Source of the DNA: Candidatus Thiodiazotropha sp. CDECU1
GTDB lineage: Bacteria; Pseudomonadota; Gammaproteobacteria; Chromatiales; Chromatiaceae
NCBI RefSeq assembly: GCF_963455295.1
Contig: NZ_OY734020.1
Span: forward strand, 3,472,001 to 3,536,000
DNA length: 64,000 nt
Reading direction: 5' to 3'
Shown here: in pieces, positions 16,352 through 24,761 of the stretch
Layout of the letters: the number at the start of each line of letters is the position of its first letter
How positions within the stretch are numbered: position 1 is the first letter of the stretch
Made by a program: the position numbers and the translations under genes
Notes under the pieces: model-generated
What the model was told of the DNA's origin: nothing
Seen by the model: the letters and a program-made list of their open reading frames with translations, nothing else
The model's database searches: none

Positions 16352-16918
16352 TCATTTCGGGGTGTACTCGAACTTCTGGCCGCCAAGAGAGGCCTCCACC
16401 ATCAGCCCTCCCTTGGCTATGGTGAAAACAGCCATACCTTTGTAATACCGGCCAACGTTGTCTGCGTCATGTTGACCACCGCTGGTCCCCGCGGAACTAC
16501 CGGTGGTGGTCGCCGTGGCGGAAGCGCCTGCAGTAATCGCCACTGCCGTGGCCTGGGCGCCGAACTCGAAGTTGCTGCCGATGAACTCATTATAGGCGCG
16601 CTGATCCTGGAAAAAGATAATCTGGCTGAATGTCTGCCCCCCCAATTGCAATCCAAGGGTAAGCTGGGTCATCTTTACATCCCCCGTGTGAGTCCCCTGG
16701 GCATAGACCCTGCCTGTGCCATAGGCGCCACCCACAATCAGACCACCCTTACCCACATCGGGAAACACCGCGTAACCATAGGCGGTATCGAAGAAGCTGC
16801 CGCTTTCACCCGCCTGCCTGAAGAGATCGATGGTCGCCTGAAATTCATCCGCCCAGGCCTGGGAGATTGGCAGCAACAGGATCAGCATCAGCCATACGCT
16901 CGAGACTATTCTCTTCAT
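16352..16918 (-). CDS. Secreted SYLF-domain (Ysc84/DUF500) lipid-binding protein
   Basis: The 188-aa protein has a cleavable signal peptide (VWLMLILLLPISQAWA, cut near residue 23) and a SYLF-type domain. The domain is recognised from AYGYAVFPDVGKGGLIVGGAYGTG, spread over residues 46-70, and LTLGLQLGGQTFSQIIFF. A low-complexity Ala/Thr/Ser stretch (VAITAGASATATTTGSSAG) follows, a common feature of bacterial members. SYLF domains bind phosphoinositides or other lipids in eukaryotes; the bacterial role is unclear and probably envelope-related. The start at 16918 has GAGGAG six nt upstream. It is transcribed leftward and separated from the next minus-strand gene by a strong hairpin. Confidence 0.85.
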   Translation of the reverse strand: MKRIVSSVWLMLILLLPISQAWADEFQATIDLFRQAGESGSFFDTAYGYAVFPDVGKGGLIVGGAYGTGRVYAQGTHTGDVKMTQLTLGLQLGGQTFSQIIFFQDQRAYNEFIGSNFEFGAQATAVAITAGASATATTTGSSAGTSGGQHDADNVGRYYKGMAVFTIAKGGLMVEASLGGQKFEYTPK

Positions 16919-16961
16919 CAAAAACTCCTCACATTGTTGTTATGAAAATAACCAGACAGGA

Positions 16962-16985
16962 CCAGGGCCTGTTGACAGGCCCTGG
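16962..16985. terminator. Perfect hairpin between two leftward genes
   Basis: Ten-base arms CCAGGGCCTG and CAGGCCCTGG flank a TTGA loop, giving a perfect stem. It sits after the 17033-17497 gene and before the SYLF gene, so it may end the upstream transcript. There is no T-run. Its core is the same AGGGCCTGTTGACA word seen in the other dispersed repeats. Confidence 0.5.
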
Positions 16986-17032
16986 ATTACCTGGCGCTTG
17001 TGACAGGCGGACGACAAAGTGGTTCCCCCACA

Positions 17033-17497
17033 TCATTGGCGAAACAGCTCAATCACATGGTTTCGTTTGTCGTTGCTGCGCCAAATCATGTAGTCCCGAT
17101 CGACGACTTCGTAGGTACCCGAGCTGTTCGCGTCCTGATAGAGGTTTTCACCGATCTCCACATAGTGCACCCCTTTACCCCTTCCTACAGGAATCACATA
17201 GTAACCGTCGTAGGATTTCTGGAAGCGGTTGACCTTACCGCTGCGCATGCCCCAACTCCCGCTGATGTTATAGATAACCGGCTGTTCTTCGTAGTATCCC
17301 GCCTGTTGATATCCATCCTCGTGGTACGCCTCTTCTCGACCACCTTGTCGACTGCCAGCGTAATCTGCCTGTTGCTGGGCGGCCACTTGGGCGATAGCGC
17401 TGAACAGGGCCTTAAAGGCGCTGCCGGTGTCACCGGCATGGGCTGAAAAAGAGACCAGAATAAGAGCGGCGGCCGCAGTGTATTTGATGGATTTCAT
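17033..17497 (-). CDS. Secreted protein with WRSNDKRN domain (paralogue of 17812 lipoprotein)
   Basis: The 154-aa protein begins MKSIKYTAAAALILVSFSAHAG, a signal peptide cut after AHA. A glutamine- and tyrosine-rich linker (EEAYHEDGYQQAGYYEEQ) separates it from a C-terminal domain of about 80 residues. That domain contains SYDGYYVIPVGRG, EIGENLYQ and MIWRSNDKRNHVIELF. The same pattern occurs in the lipoprotein encoded divergently at 17812, so the two are paralogues. The start at 17497 has GGAGA upstream. The function is unknown. Location in the periplasm or outside is inferred from the signal peptide. Confidence 0.8.
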   Translation of the reverse strand: MKSIKYTAAAALILVSFSAHAGDTGSAFKALFSAIAQVAAQQQADYAGSRQGGREEAYHEDGYQQAGYYEEQPVIYNISGSWGMRSGKVNRFQKSYDGYYVIPVGRGKGVHYVEIGENLYQDANSSGTYEVVDRDYMIWRSNDKRNHVIELFRQ

Positions 17498-17811
17498 GGC
17501 TGTTCTCCAATAAGAATTTGTAATCTTGGCGGTAGCGAAACCGCTACCTTCACTGATCAAAGCGCCAGATCAATGGAGATCGTTCGGAGAAATCTCATTT
17601 TTTTACCCACCCATCTCCTCCCTACCCGGTCAGACACCGCGAAACACCCGAGCAGCCCTGACATCCGATTATGCTTGTTGTTGATATTTCGGGAGTTTTT
17701 GCTTTTATTCGTTTTTTTCCGAACAGATGTGACCTAAAGCTCGCTTTAACCAGTAGAACCGCTCGAATCAGCGGCCGGACCAATAAATACTGACCCTACT
17801 GGAGATGACCC

Positions 17812-18249
17812 ATGAAAAAGCTGAACCTGGTATTTGTAACACTCTTATCAATCGCCTCCACCGGATGCTCCACCATTGCCGCCAACCTTGAGCGTAACCT
17901 CAACGACCCGAATGTCCTGGCCAAGATCCAGGAGATCTCCGACCGCTATAACAGGCGCGCCGAGGAGAGAGAGAGCGGGGTTTACGGCGACCCCTACGAG
18001 GAGATCGACCTGACCGGGGATTGGCAATTGGAGGGTTATAGCAATCGGGTCAACAGCATCCGCCATACCTACGACGGAATCATTGTGACTCCAAATAACG
18101 GCAAGCCTGTCATCTACAACCAGATAGGACCCAATCTTTACGAATCCAAGGGCATGACCTACGAGTTCATCACCATTCACAACGGTGAATGGCGCAGCAA
18201 CGACAAGCGTAACAAGGTGATCAAACTGCGCCGTCTGAGTTGGGGATAA
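17812..18249 (+). CDS. Lipoprotein with WRSNDKRN domain (paralogue of 17033 protein)
   Basis: The 145-aa protein has a lipoprotein signal (VFVTLLSIASTGCSTI, lipid cysteine at residue 19). A short helical linker (VLAKIQEISDRYNRRAEER) precedes a C-terminal domain that includes DLTGDWQLEGYS, TYDGIIVTPNNGK, IGPNLYESKGMTYEF and GEWRSNDKRNKVIKL. This closely matches the last 80 residues of the divergent gene at 17033-17497. The 314-nt spacer between them is free of genes. The ribosome site GGAGATGACCC precedes the ATG and a strong terminator follows at 18287. The function is unknown. Confidence 0.85.
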   Translation: MKKLNLVFVTLLSIASTGCSTIAANLERNLNDPNVLAKIQEISDRYNRRAEERESGVYGDPYEEIDLTGDWQLEGYSNRVNSIRHTYDGIIVTPNNGKPVIYNQIGPNLYESKGMTYEFITIHNGEWRSNDKRNKVIKLRRLSWG

Positions 18250-18286
18250 CACAGAAACCATTAAACAACTATTTCATTCTCCATTT

Positions 18287-18311
18287 GGCGGCCTTGTGCC
18301 GCCTTTTTTTT
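18287..18311 (+). terminator. Rho-independent terminator after the lipoprotein gene
   Basis: The stem GGCGGC/GCCGCC with loop CTTGT is followed by a run of eight T, a classic intrinsic terminator. It lies 38 nt downstream of the 17812 gene stop and separates it from the kinase gene at 18363. Confidence 0.9.
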
Positions 18312-18362
18312 CACCCCGTGCCAGCAGATCCTGTAAGCTGACGACTGGTGAATGAGCCTTGA

Positions 18363-19415
18363 ATGAGACATGGAATAGCTTTGGTGGATAAACAACGTTG
18401 GCAATTCATACAGTCTATTTTTCGCCATCTGGCGGATAAAAGCCCCAGTCACCGACGCGATTACCTGGACATGGTGTGTGAGGAGGACCTGGAACTACGC
18501 CGGGAAATTGAGGCCTTGCTGGCGTCCCATGACAAACTCGAGCAAGGTGATCAGGACTTCATCACACCGGCCCTGATCACGCCGGCTCTGCAGGCCGTTA
18601 ACCGGATTCAGCTCCCGCAATCTCTGGGCGAATACAGGATCCTCAAAGAGTTGGGTCGCGGTGGCATGGGGGTGGTCTACCTGGCGGAGCATCCGCAATA
18701 TGACAAGGTTGCGCTGAAGCTGCTTCCCCGTTTCACCGTGGAGGCCGATGAGGCACAACATCGCTTCAGCCTGGAAGCCAGGATATTGTCCAACCTGGAC
18801 CACCCTGGCCTGAGCCACATGTTTGAGTCCTTTACTACTGATGAATACGCCGCCATCGCCATGGAATTCATTGATGGCAAAGGCCTCGATGAACTTATCA
18901 AACAAGGGCCCCTGCCCTTTGAGCAAGGCCTCAATATCATCCTTGACCTGTGTGAGGTTTTACACCTGGCGCACACTCAAGGTCTGGCACACCGGGATAT
19001 CAAGTCCAACAATGTCTTGCTCGATCGGCAGGGACAGACCAAGCTGATAGACTTCGGTATTGCCAAGTTTGCCGATACCAAACTGACCGCCACTGGCCAG
19101 ATTCTGGGTACACCAAGCTATATGTCGCCGGAACAGTGGCGCGGCAGGGGTGTGGATTACCGGGCTGATCTCTGGTCTCTGGGTATAATGTTGTTTGAGT
19201 TGCTCACCGCGCAAAAACCCTTTACCGCAACAGATCGTTTTGCGGTGGCGAACAAAATATTGAACAAGGAAGCCCCGTCTCTGCCTGCAACCAGCTGCGA
19301 TGGAGAAGATCTTGTACCGGTTCAGGCCATCCTGGATCAGTTGCTGATAAAGGAGCCGCAAAATCGCCTGGGCTCCTGTGCCAAATTGAGCGCACTGCTC
19401 GGGAAATTGGTTTAA
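18363..19415 (+). CDS. Soluble Ser/Thr protein kinase of the ECF-linked type
   Basis: The 350-aa protein has an N-terminal region (QRWQFIQSIFRHLADKSPSHRR near 11-32, then DLELRREIEALLASHD) typical of kinases that accompany ECF sigma factors. A full kinase domain covers residues 91-345. Glycine loop GRGGMGVVYLA, Lys119 in VALKLL, catalytic HRDIKSNN, metal-binding LIDFGIA and GTPSYMSPEQ are all intact, so it should be active. No membrane span is present. The matching ECF sigma factor lies at 21179, with a secreted basic protein gene between. Its TAA stop is inside the left arm of a 120-nt inverted-repeat element. Confidence 0.93.
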   Translation: MRHGIALVDKQRWQFIQSIFRHLADKSPSHRRDYLDMVCEEDLELRREIEALLASHDKLEQGDQDFITPALITPALQAVNRIQLPQSLGEYRILKELGRGGMGVVYLAEHPQYDKVALKLLPRFTVEADEAQHRFSLEARILSNLDHPGLSHMFESFTTDEYAAIAMEFIDGKGLDELIKQGPLPFEQGLNIILDLCEVLHLAHTQGLAHRDIKSNNVLLDRQGQTKLIDFGIAKFADTKLTATGQILGTPSYMSPEQWRGRGVDYRADLWSLGIMLFELLTAQKPFTATDRFAVANKILNKEAPSLPATSCDGEDLVPVQAILDQLLIKEPQNRLGSCAKLSALLGKLV

Positions 19416-19530
19416 GGAAGGTCTGATTAATCCGTCATTCCGACGAAAGTCGGAATCTATGCGCTTGATTTTCCTGGATCCCGGCATACGCCGGGATGAC
19501 GAAAAGAGAATTAATCAGAGGTTCCTTAAA
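19411..19530. mobile_element. 120-nt MITE-like inverted-repeat element containing two REP hairpins
   Basis: Arms at 19411-19431 and 19510-19530 match in 19 of 21 positions as an inverted repeat. Inside are two hairpin motifs, CCGACGAAAGTCGG and CCCGGCATACGCCGGG, each joined to a GTCATTC or GATGACG word, as in REP sequences. The element has no coding capacity. Its left end includes the TAA stop of the upstream kinase gene, and the mirror-image right end would also offer TAA in the other direction. Confidence 0.75.
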
Positions 19531-19636
19531 TAGTAGTAGTCACGACCAGACAGGGCAGTTGTTGTTGGCATATCCAGCGGTGACTTTTTAACAACTAATA
19601 AGCCAGTCTTCCTGTAATTAGATCACACTGAAACTT

Positions 19637-19791
19637 CGTCATTCCGGCGAATGCCGGAATCCAGAAACCAGGAATACTGGGGTTTGGGGCAATTGACAAA
19701 CAAACTCAAGGTTGAAAAGTGCATTCGATAACCAGATCAAAATAAGGATTGGCAGTTCATCCCCTGGATTCCGGCCTATGCCGGAATGACG
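19637..19791. repeat. Pair of inverted REP-like sequences (BIME-type)
   Basis: A REP-like hairpin unit (GTCATTCCGGCGAATGCCGG) at 19637-19664 is mirrored at 19764-19791 in the opposite orientation, about 100 nt apart. The same unit recurs at 26508 in a different gap. REP elements of this type are mobilised by RAYT transposases, and a decayed RAYT gene is present at 28822. No coding sequence lies between the two units. Confidence 0.8.
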
Positions 19792-19919
19792 TACACCTTG
19801 ATTATTCAATCTCAGAGTCGAATGCTACTTACTTAATTGACTTGATAACAATTAACCCGGCGACTAAGTATGTCGTGTTAATAAGTAAGAACACCCATGG
19901 TGTCTAAGCAACTTTTTTC

Positions 19920-19980
19920 GGTGGGGCTGGGCCCCACCCTACGGCCTGTATCATTGTGTAGGGTGGGGCCCTGCCCCACC
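19920..19980. repeat. 61-nt GGTGGGGC inverted repeat
   Basis: Arms of 23 nt at each end match in 22 positions; the outer parts read GGTGGGGC and GCCCCACC. The rest of the 19531-20030 gap shows only AT-rich sequence and no gene. A single related half-unit (GGTGGAGCCCTGCCCCACC) occurs at 52231. It is a dispersed repeat of unknown role. Confidence 0.75.
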
Positions 19981-20031
19981 AAAATAGCATGGTCGTATTG
20001 AGTACAGACCAACACAATTTTAAAAGTCATG

Positions 20032-20056
20032 AAAAAACCCGCGCCAAGCGCGGGTT
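20032..20056 (-). terminator. Terminator of the basic secreted protein gene
   Basis: Read on the minus strand, AACCCGCGC, a three-base loop and GCGCGGGTT are followed by TTTT. It lies about 40 nt after the stop of the leftward gene that ends at 20093, and is a convincing intrinsic terminator. Confidence 0.85.
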
Positions 20057-20092
20057 CTCATACTCTCTGAAACGTAAATAAAGAATTACCAA

Positions 20093-21022
20093 TCAGCACT
20101 TGGCGCCAAACAACTTACCCACTGAGCAGCCAGCTTTTTTGATCGACTTACCGGCCTTTTTCGCCCCCCTTTCCAGGTTCCTGCCCATCTTTTTCGGATT
20201 GGTCAGGGTGCGGCCCGCCTTGTTCACGGTGCGCAGGGAGTCTCTGCCCAGTTTCTTGAAACGTCGCGGCGCCTGCTTGGGATCCTTGAAGGTTCCGTAG
20301 GTCCACTCCGCGGCATCCACCGCATCGGGGATATCCACCCCCAAGGCGGTCTCGGCCACCATTGTGCCACCGGCGATCACCACCCCACCCGCGGCCACCT
20401 TGCCCAGGGTACGCAGCTTCCTGCCCTTCTTGACTGTCTTCAGGGCGTTTTTGTTTTTCAGTATGCCCTTGGGTTTGGTGACCTTGTTGCGTGGTTTACT
20501 GGCGCTGTATCCGGCGCCCCGGGTACGCTTGGTGTCATTGAACCTAACCCTGGTTGTGCGGGATTTTGTCGTACTTGTGCTGCCCGGACCACTCTTTACC
20601 CGCGCCTGCTTGGCCAGGTTACCGCGGCGGTCCATGTTGCGACGCACTTCCGGAGATAGCTGAGAGGTTGTGAAGCGGGCCTTCGGCTTTCTCGCCTGAC
20701 GATTCAGGGTCGATTTGATCTGCCCGTTGTGGCGGGCATGGCGGGCCACATCACCGCGATGGCGCATGTTGCTGCGAACCTCCGAACCCAGTCGGCGGTT
20801 AAGGCGCCGTTCGCTTTTCACGGTCCGGTTGGCCTTACTGCCTTTCAGGATGCTTTTGGGTTGGCCGACACGCCGGTCAACACGGGTATGGTTATAGCCT
20901 GAGCCCGCTGCGCGAGGTTCCAGATTGAACTGCACATTACCCTGGGCCATGGCGGCCGAGCTCACAGCAGTGGTGGCAACGATCAGGGTTACTGAAGAGA
21001 GATAACTGGTTACTTTGTTCAT
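20093..21022 (-). CDS. Secreted, extremely basic repeat protein of unknown function
   Basis: The 309-aa protein has a signal peptide (SVTLIVATTAVSSAAMAQG, cut near residue 27). It is loaded with Arg and Lys. Internal duplication is visible: residues 31-78 (containing PKSILKGSKANRTVKSERRL) resemble 160-206 (PKGILKNKNALKTVKKGRKL). Residues 80-97 (EVRSNMRHRGDVARHAR) resemble 124-141 (EVRRNMDRRGNLAKQAR). The order is therefore A-B-B'-A'. One hydrophobic segment (about 208-232) follows, then a basic tail with two cysteines. It is not a family I recognise. It lies between a Ser/Thr kinase and an ECF sigma gene and could be a product or target of that system. Confidence 0.75.
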   Translation of the reverse strand: MNKVTSYLSSVTLIVATTAVSSAAMAQGNVQFNLEPRAAGSGYNHTRVDRRVGQPKSILKGSKANRTVKSERRLNRRLGSEVRSNMRHRGDVARHARHNGQIKSTLNRQARKPKARFTTSQLSPEVRRNMDRRGNLAKQARVKSGPGSTSTTKSRTTRVRFNDTKRTRGAGYSASKPRNKVTKPKGILKNKNALKTVKKGRKLRTLGKVAAGGVVIAGGTMVAETALGVDIPDAVDAAEWTYGTFKDPKQAPRRFKKLGRDSLRTVNKAGRTLTNPKKMGRNLERGAKKAGKSIKKAGCSVGKLFGAKC

Positions 21023-21178
21023 GACGCGATTTCCTCAATGGCTGTTGGGGTCCAAATCAGGTTTATTGACCTGTTACTGGATAGAGCGCCATTCACGATC
21101 TGATCGTTCGGTGAAATATTTACCGAGCGGTGCGGCTCGAGTACCATCCAGGCAACCGGCAGCCTTCAGGGATAACAG

Positions 21179-21739
21179 ATGGCAGATAACGAAACAGAGG
21201 TGACACGACTACTGACCGCGGTCAGAGAGGGCGACCAGGGGGCCCATGATCAGCTGTTGTCCCAGGTATATGATGAATTACGCCGCCTCGCCGCATCCCA
21301 CATGCGTCGGGAGCGCGCCAACCACACCCTGCAGGCCACGGCCCTGGTCAACGAGGCCTATCTGCGCCTGGCGGGTGCGGAGGCGAAGGCCCAGGACCGG
21401 GTACACTTCTTTGCCCTGGCCGCACAGACCATGCGGCGCATCCTGGTGGATCACGCCCGGGCTAAACAGAGAGGAAAACGGGGTGGGGGCTTGAAGCAGA
21501 CAACCCTGGACGGTTCGGTCTATGTGGGCGACGACAACCAGGACAGCGTCATCGAACTGGATGATGCCCTGCAGAGATTGGCCGAGTTCGACGAGCGCGG
21601 CGCCAAGGCCGTTGAGCTGATGTTTTTCGGCGGCCTGACCTACGACGAGGCGGGGGAGGTCCTGGGGGTATCAAAGACCACCCTGTTTGAAGACATCAAA
21701 CTCGCCAAGGCCTGGCTCGCAAAGGAGATGGGGGATTGA
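21179..21739 (+). CDS. ECF sigma factor of the kinase-linked (Sig-70_X6-like) group
   Basis: The 186-aa protein has sigma region 2 features (LLSQVYDELRRLAASHMRRER, spread over about 22-42, and ALVNEAYLRL). A central FFALAAQTMRRILVDHARAK follows. Region 4 has the helix-turn-helix LTYDEAGEVLGVSKTTLFED, near 154-173. This subgroup is commonly encoded beside Ser/Thr kinases with the N-terminal form seen at 18363, and two kinases flank it here. It probably redirects RNA polymerase to an envelope or stress regulon, with control by phosphorylation rather than by a classic anti-sigma factor; that link is inference. It is transcribed divergently from the basic protein gene. Confidence 0.92.
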   Translation: MADNETEVTRLLTAVREGDQGAHDQLLSQVYDELRRLAASHMRRERANHTLQATALVNEAYLRLAGAEAKAQDRVHFFALAAQTMRRILVDHARAKQRGKRGGGLKQTTLDGSVYVGDDNQDSVIELDDALQRLAEFDERGAKAVELMFFGGLTYDEAGEVLGVSKTTLFEDIKLAKAWLAKEMGD

Positions 21740-21740
21740 G

Positions 21741-22511
21741 TCATTGAAACAGATAGACGACCCCCACATTGAAGAAGGTGAGTTTCTGATCCGCTGAAAA
21801 TGTCTCACCCTCGAACCTGATCTCCTGATCGTAATCGTTGATCTTGAAAGTGGTATTGATATAGAGCCTGTCGTTCACCGGCACCAGCCAATTGACCCCA
21901 TAACTCCAGCCATCCGCATCCCCCGAGTGGCGACCGCTGAGATCATCGAATTCAGTGGCTTCGGGCTCGTCGTCATCGTCATCATCTTCCTCATCCGCCC
22001 TGAACCGATCATCCGTTTTCAAATTCACATAACCCAGGTTGAAACTCAAAGTACCTGCGGATTTGAGAGGAATATTGTAAGTAGCGCCTGCGAACCAACC
22101 GTCCTTGCGATAGAACTCCCTGCGTAAGGTTCCATCGTCACGGAGTTTAAAATCGATATCGGTTTCACTGTCCTTATAACCGACGAATAGATTCAACTGT
22201 TCGTTGATCCGATAACCCAGGGTCAGATCCAGATCGCTGCGCCCCGCATCACCGGTATCCTCCTCTTCGGAGATCGTGGTATTGCCCACCGAGTCGGCAT
22301 AGCTCAGATTCACGAAATAGTTATCGAACAACAGACCCCCGCTCAACACCAGGGATTGAAAGCTCGGTGAGGAATCGAGCTTGGCATCGAACTCCAGGTT
22401 CGTATAACCAAAGGCAATACCACCCACATAGTCGATTCTCGAATCCACATCAGCCCAGGCCTCGGTCGACATAAACCAAATCAAACCCGCCAACAACCAG
22501 CGCTTTTTCAT
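21741..22511 (-). CDS. Outer-membrane beta-barrel protein
   Basis: The 256-aa protein starts MKKRWLLAGLIWFMSTEAWAD, a signal peptide cut after AWA. The mature part alternates polar and aromatic residues in strands such as IAFGYTNLEF, LDLTLGYRINEQLNLFVGY and LFNNVGV-like ends. It finishes FFNVGVVYLFQ, with the terminal aromatic typical of outer-membrane barrels. An acidic loop (ADEEDDDDDDEPEATEFDD) probably faces outside and may bind cations. Its stop is 2 nt from the stop of the sigma gene, so the two are convergent. No specific channel family is recognised. Confidence 0.8.
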   Translation of the reverse strand: MKKRWLLAGLIWFMSTEAWADVDSRIDYVGGIAFGYTNLEFDAKLDSSPSFQSLVLSGGLLFDNYFVNLSYADSVGNTTISEEEDTGDAGRSDLDLTLGYRINEQLNLFVGYKDSETDIDFKLRDDGTLRREFYRKDGWFAGATYNIPLKSAGTLSFNLGYVNLKTDDRFRADEEDDDDDDEPEATEFDDLSGRHSGDADGWSYGVNWLVPVNDRLYINTTFKINDYDQEIRFEGETFSADQKLTFFNVGVVYLFQ

Positions 22512-22645
22512 AATGCCCCCTATTGATCTTGTCCGGTTGTATAATAGCAACAACTTCCGGTATTAATTGTGGTCGGTCGCATAGCCAAAATAGTCTATGC
22601 TTTGAAGCGTACATCATCCCGTTATTAGAATGCCCTCATCTTAGC

Positions 22646-24721
22646 ATGGCCACTCATACCTCCGGCACTCAGATTCCCGGTTACACCATGATCCGCAAGG
22701 TTGGATCGGGGGGCAGTGCCGATGTCTATCTGGCTGTTCAACAAAATCTCAATCGCCGTGTGGCACTCAAACTACTCAAGGGGGCACTGACCGCTGATGC
22801 AAAATTCGGCGAACGCTTCAAACGGGAGGGACGGATAATTGCGCAACTCAACCATCCCCATATCATTCCTGTCTACGATATCGGAGAACATGACGGCCAC
22901 TACTACATGGCCATGGAGTACCTGAACGGTGGCGACCTAAGATCCCAGGCCGAGCGGCTTACGCTGAAAGATCTGCTGCAGACCATCCTGCAGGTGACAG
23001 ATGCCCTGCAGGCTGCTCATGAGCGTGGTTTTATCCACCGTGACATCAAGCCTGCCAACATTCTGTTCCGCAATCCGCAACAGGCGGTACTGACCGACTT
23101 CGGCATCGCCCGCCAAACCGAGTCCCTCACCCAGATGACGGTCACCGGCGCCATGCTCGGCACCCCGGCCTATATGAGCCCGGAACAGATTGCCGGCAGA
23201 CCCCTGGATGGCCGCACCGATCTCTACTCCCTGGGTGTCACCCTGTTCGAGTTGCTCACCGGCTACCAGCCCTATCGCGGCGACAGCATGATGAGCGTTG
23301 CCATACAACACCTGAAGGCGGAAATTCCAAGTCTGCCAAGGGCAACATCACCACTGCAAAGGCTCGTGCACCAGCTGTTGGCCAAGGACCCGGAGCAGCG
23401 AATAGCCGATGCAGAGACTTTAGCCCAAGCGTTACAAGGCGTGATGGACCTGCCCGATATATCGGCAACGCCGCTAAACGCACTGTGGCCTGAAAAACCA
23501 CCGGCAACAGACAGCGACGCAAGCATTATAGAGGTCCCGGAACAGTCGAAGAAAAGCAAAACCGCTAAATCCCGTATGACGACCGGCATCGCAGCCGTTG
23601 GTACCATTGCAGCGGTAGGCATGATTGCCTGGTACCTGAACAATACAGCCGGGATCAACGACAACAACCAGCCTGCCAGTCAAATCGATAGCAACACGGC
23701 AAGCGAAGCAACTCAAAACATAACCAATGAGCGACCGATTCTTGAAGATCCGACACTCGCAGCAACCACCCCCTGGCAGGAGACATTGACCAACGCGAAC
23801 CGACTATTCGAAGAGGGTCAACTGATAACACCGGAAGGCGGCAATGCCCTGGCCCTCTATCGGGAAGTGTTGACACAGGACAACGACAACATCATCGCGA
23901 AGAATGGCGAACAGAATATTCTGCGGCGTTTGGTACTGGAGGTGGAGAGATTGATAGTGAATCAATCCCTTGATCTAGCCAGCCAACAACTGGAGGCGCT
24001 GAAAGAGTTGTGGCCAGAGGAGCAACAACTCACACAACTGCAGGAACGAATCACCACATCACACCAACGTATCGAAGCGCAAAACCGGGCAACGGCGGAT
24101 GCTTCTAAGCAGCGGGAAATCGACCGACATCTACAAACCGCCACTTCCGCATTGATTGCGGGCCGATATTTAAAACCGCCACAGGAGAGTGCACACTACC
24201 ACTTCAATCAAGCCTTGGCACTCGACCCGAAAAACCAATCGGCGAAGAACGGCCTGTCACAGATTGCAGAGATCTTGATGACACAGATAGAGACTGCCAC
24301 GTCAAACAATGACTTCAACTTGGCGGAATCCCTGCTGAAGGATCTGCGCGGTCTCGATTCCAGGCACCCTCAATTAGCGTCACTGACTGGCGCGATTGCG
24401 GATGCAAAGGCAAGCCTTGCCCGGCGACAGTTGGAAGTACAGCGGTTGGCAGAGTTTCAAGGACGACTCGATAGCCTGTTGGAGAGAAATGCCCAATGGC
24501 GACTCAGCAATGAGGACCTCGATACGCAAGCCGACTATGGGAATCGATTGATCGCCGACATTTCGAGCCTGTTTGAAAACCATCCCGACAACGACCAATT
24601 GCGCTCTCTGTATGAATCCGCCAATCAACACATCAAGAAGATTCAGGCTCGGCTACTCGATAATCAGAGTCAACAGGCGGATAAAAGCCAGCAGAGAAGA
24701 CCGGTTATGGGAGGGTTTTGA
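22646..24721 (+). CDS. Membrane-anchored Ser/Thr protein kinase with C-terminal helical repeats
   Basis: The 691-aa protein has an N-terminal kinase domain (residues 13-265). It includes loop GSGGSADVYLA, Lys42 in VALKLL, FIHRDIKPANIL at about 129-140, DFGIA at 151 and GTPAYMSPEQ at 172. A basic linker and a single span (TTGIAAVGTIAAVGMIAWYL, about 312-331) follow, then some 350 residues of TPR-like helices outside the membrane. The start at ATG 22646 gives MATHTSGTQIPGYTMIRKVG; a longer reading from 22523 overlaps the divergent barrel gene. This is the PknB-like layout of kinases that sense envelope state. Confidence 0.92.
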   Translation: MATHTSGTQIPGYTMIRKVGSGGSADVYLAVQQNLNRRVALKLLKGALTADAKFGERFKREGRIIAQLNHPHIIPVYDIGEHDGHYYMAMEYLNGGDLRSQAERLTLKDLLQTILQVTDALQAAHERGFIHRDIKPANILFRNPQQAVLTDFGIARQTESLTQMTVTGAMLGTPAYMSPEQIAGRPLDGRTDLYSLGVTLFELLTGYQPYRGDSMMSVAIQHLKAEIPSLPRATSPLQRLVHQLLAKDPEQRIADAETLAQALQGVMDLPDISATPLNALWPEKPPATDSDASIIEVPEQSKKSKTAKSRMTTGIAAVGTIAAVGMIAWYLNNTAGINDNNQPASQIDSNTASEATQNITNERPILEDPTLAATTPWQETLTNANRLFEEGQLITPEGGNALALYREVLTQDNDNIIAKNGEQNILRRLVLEVERLIVNQSLDLASQQLEALKELWPEEQQLTQLQERITTSHQRIEAQNRATADASKQREIDRHLQTATSALIAGRYLKPPQESAHYHFNQALALDPKNQSAKNGLSQIAEILMTQIETATSNNDFNLAESLLKDLRGLDSRHPQLASLTGAIADAKASLARRQLEVQRLAEFQGRLDSLLERNAQWRLSNEDLDTQADYGNRLIADISSLFENHPDNDQLRSLYESANQHIKKIQARLLDNQSQQADKSQQRRPVMGGF

Positions 24722-24761
24722 TCAGCTCTTAGCAATCAATTGACCATTGGACAACAGATAT

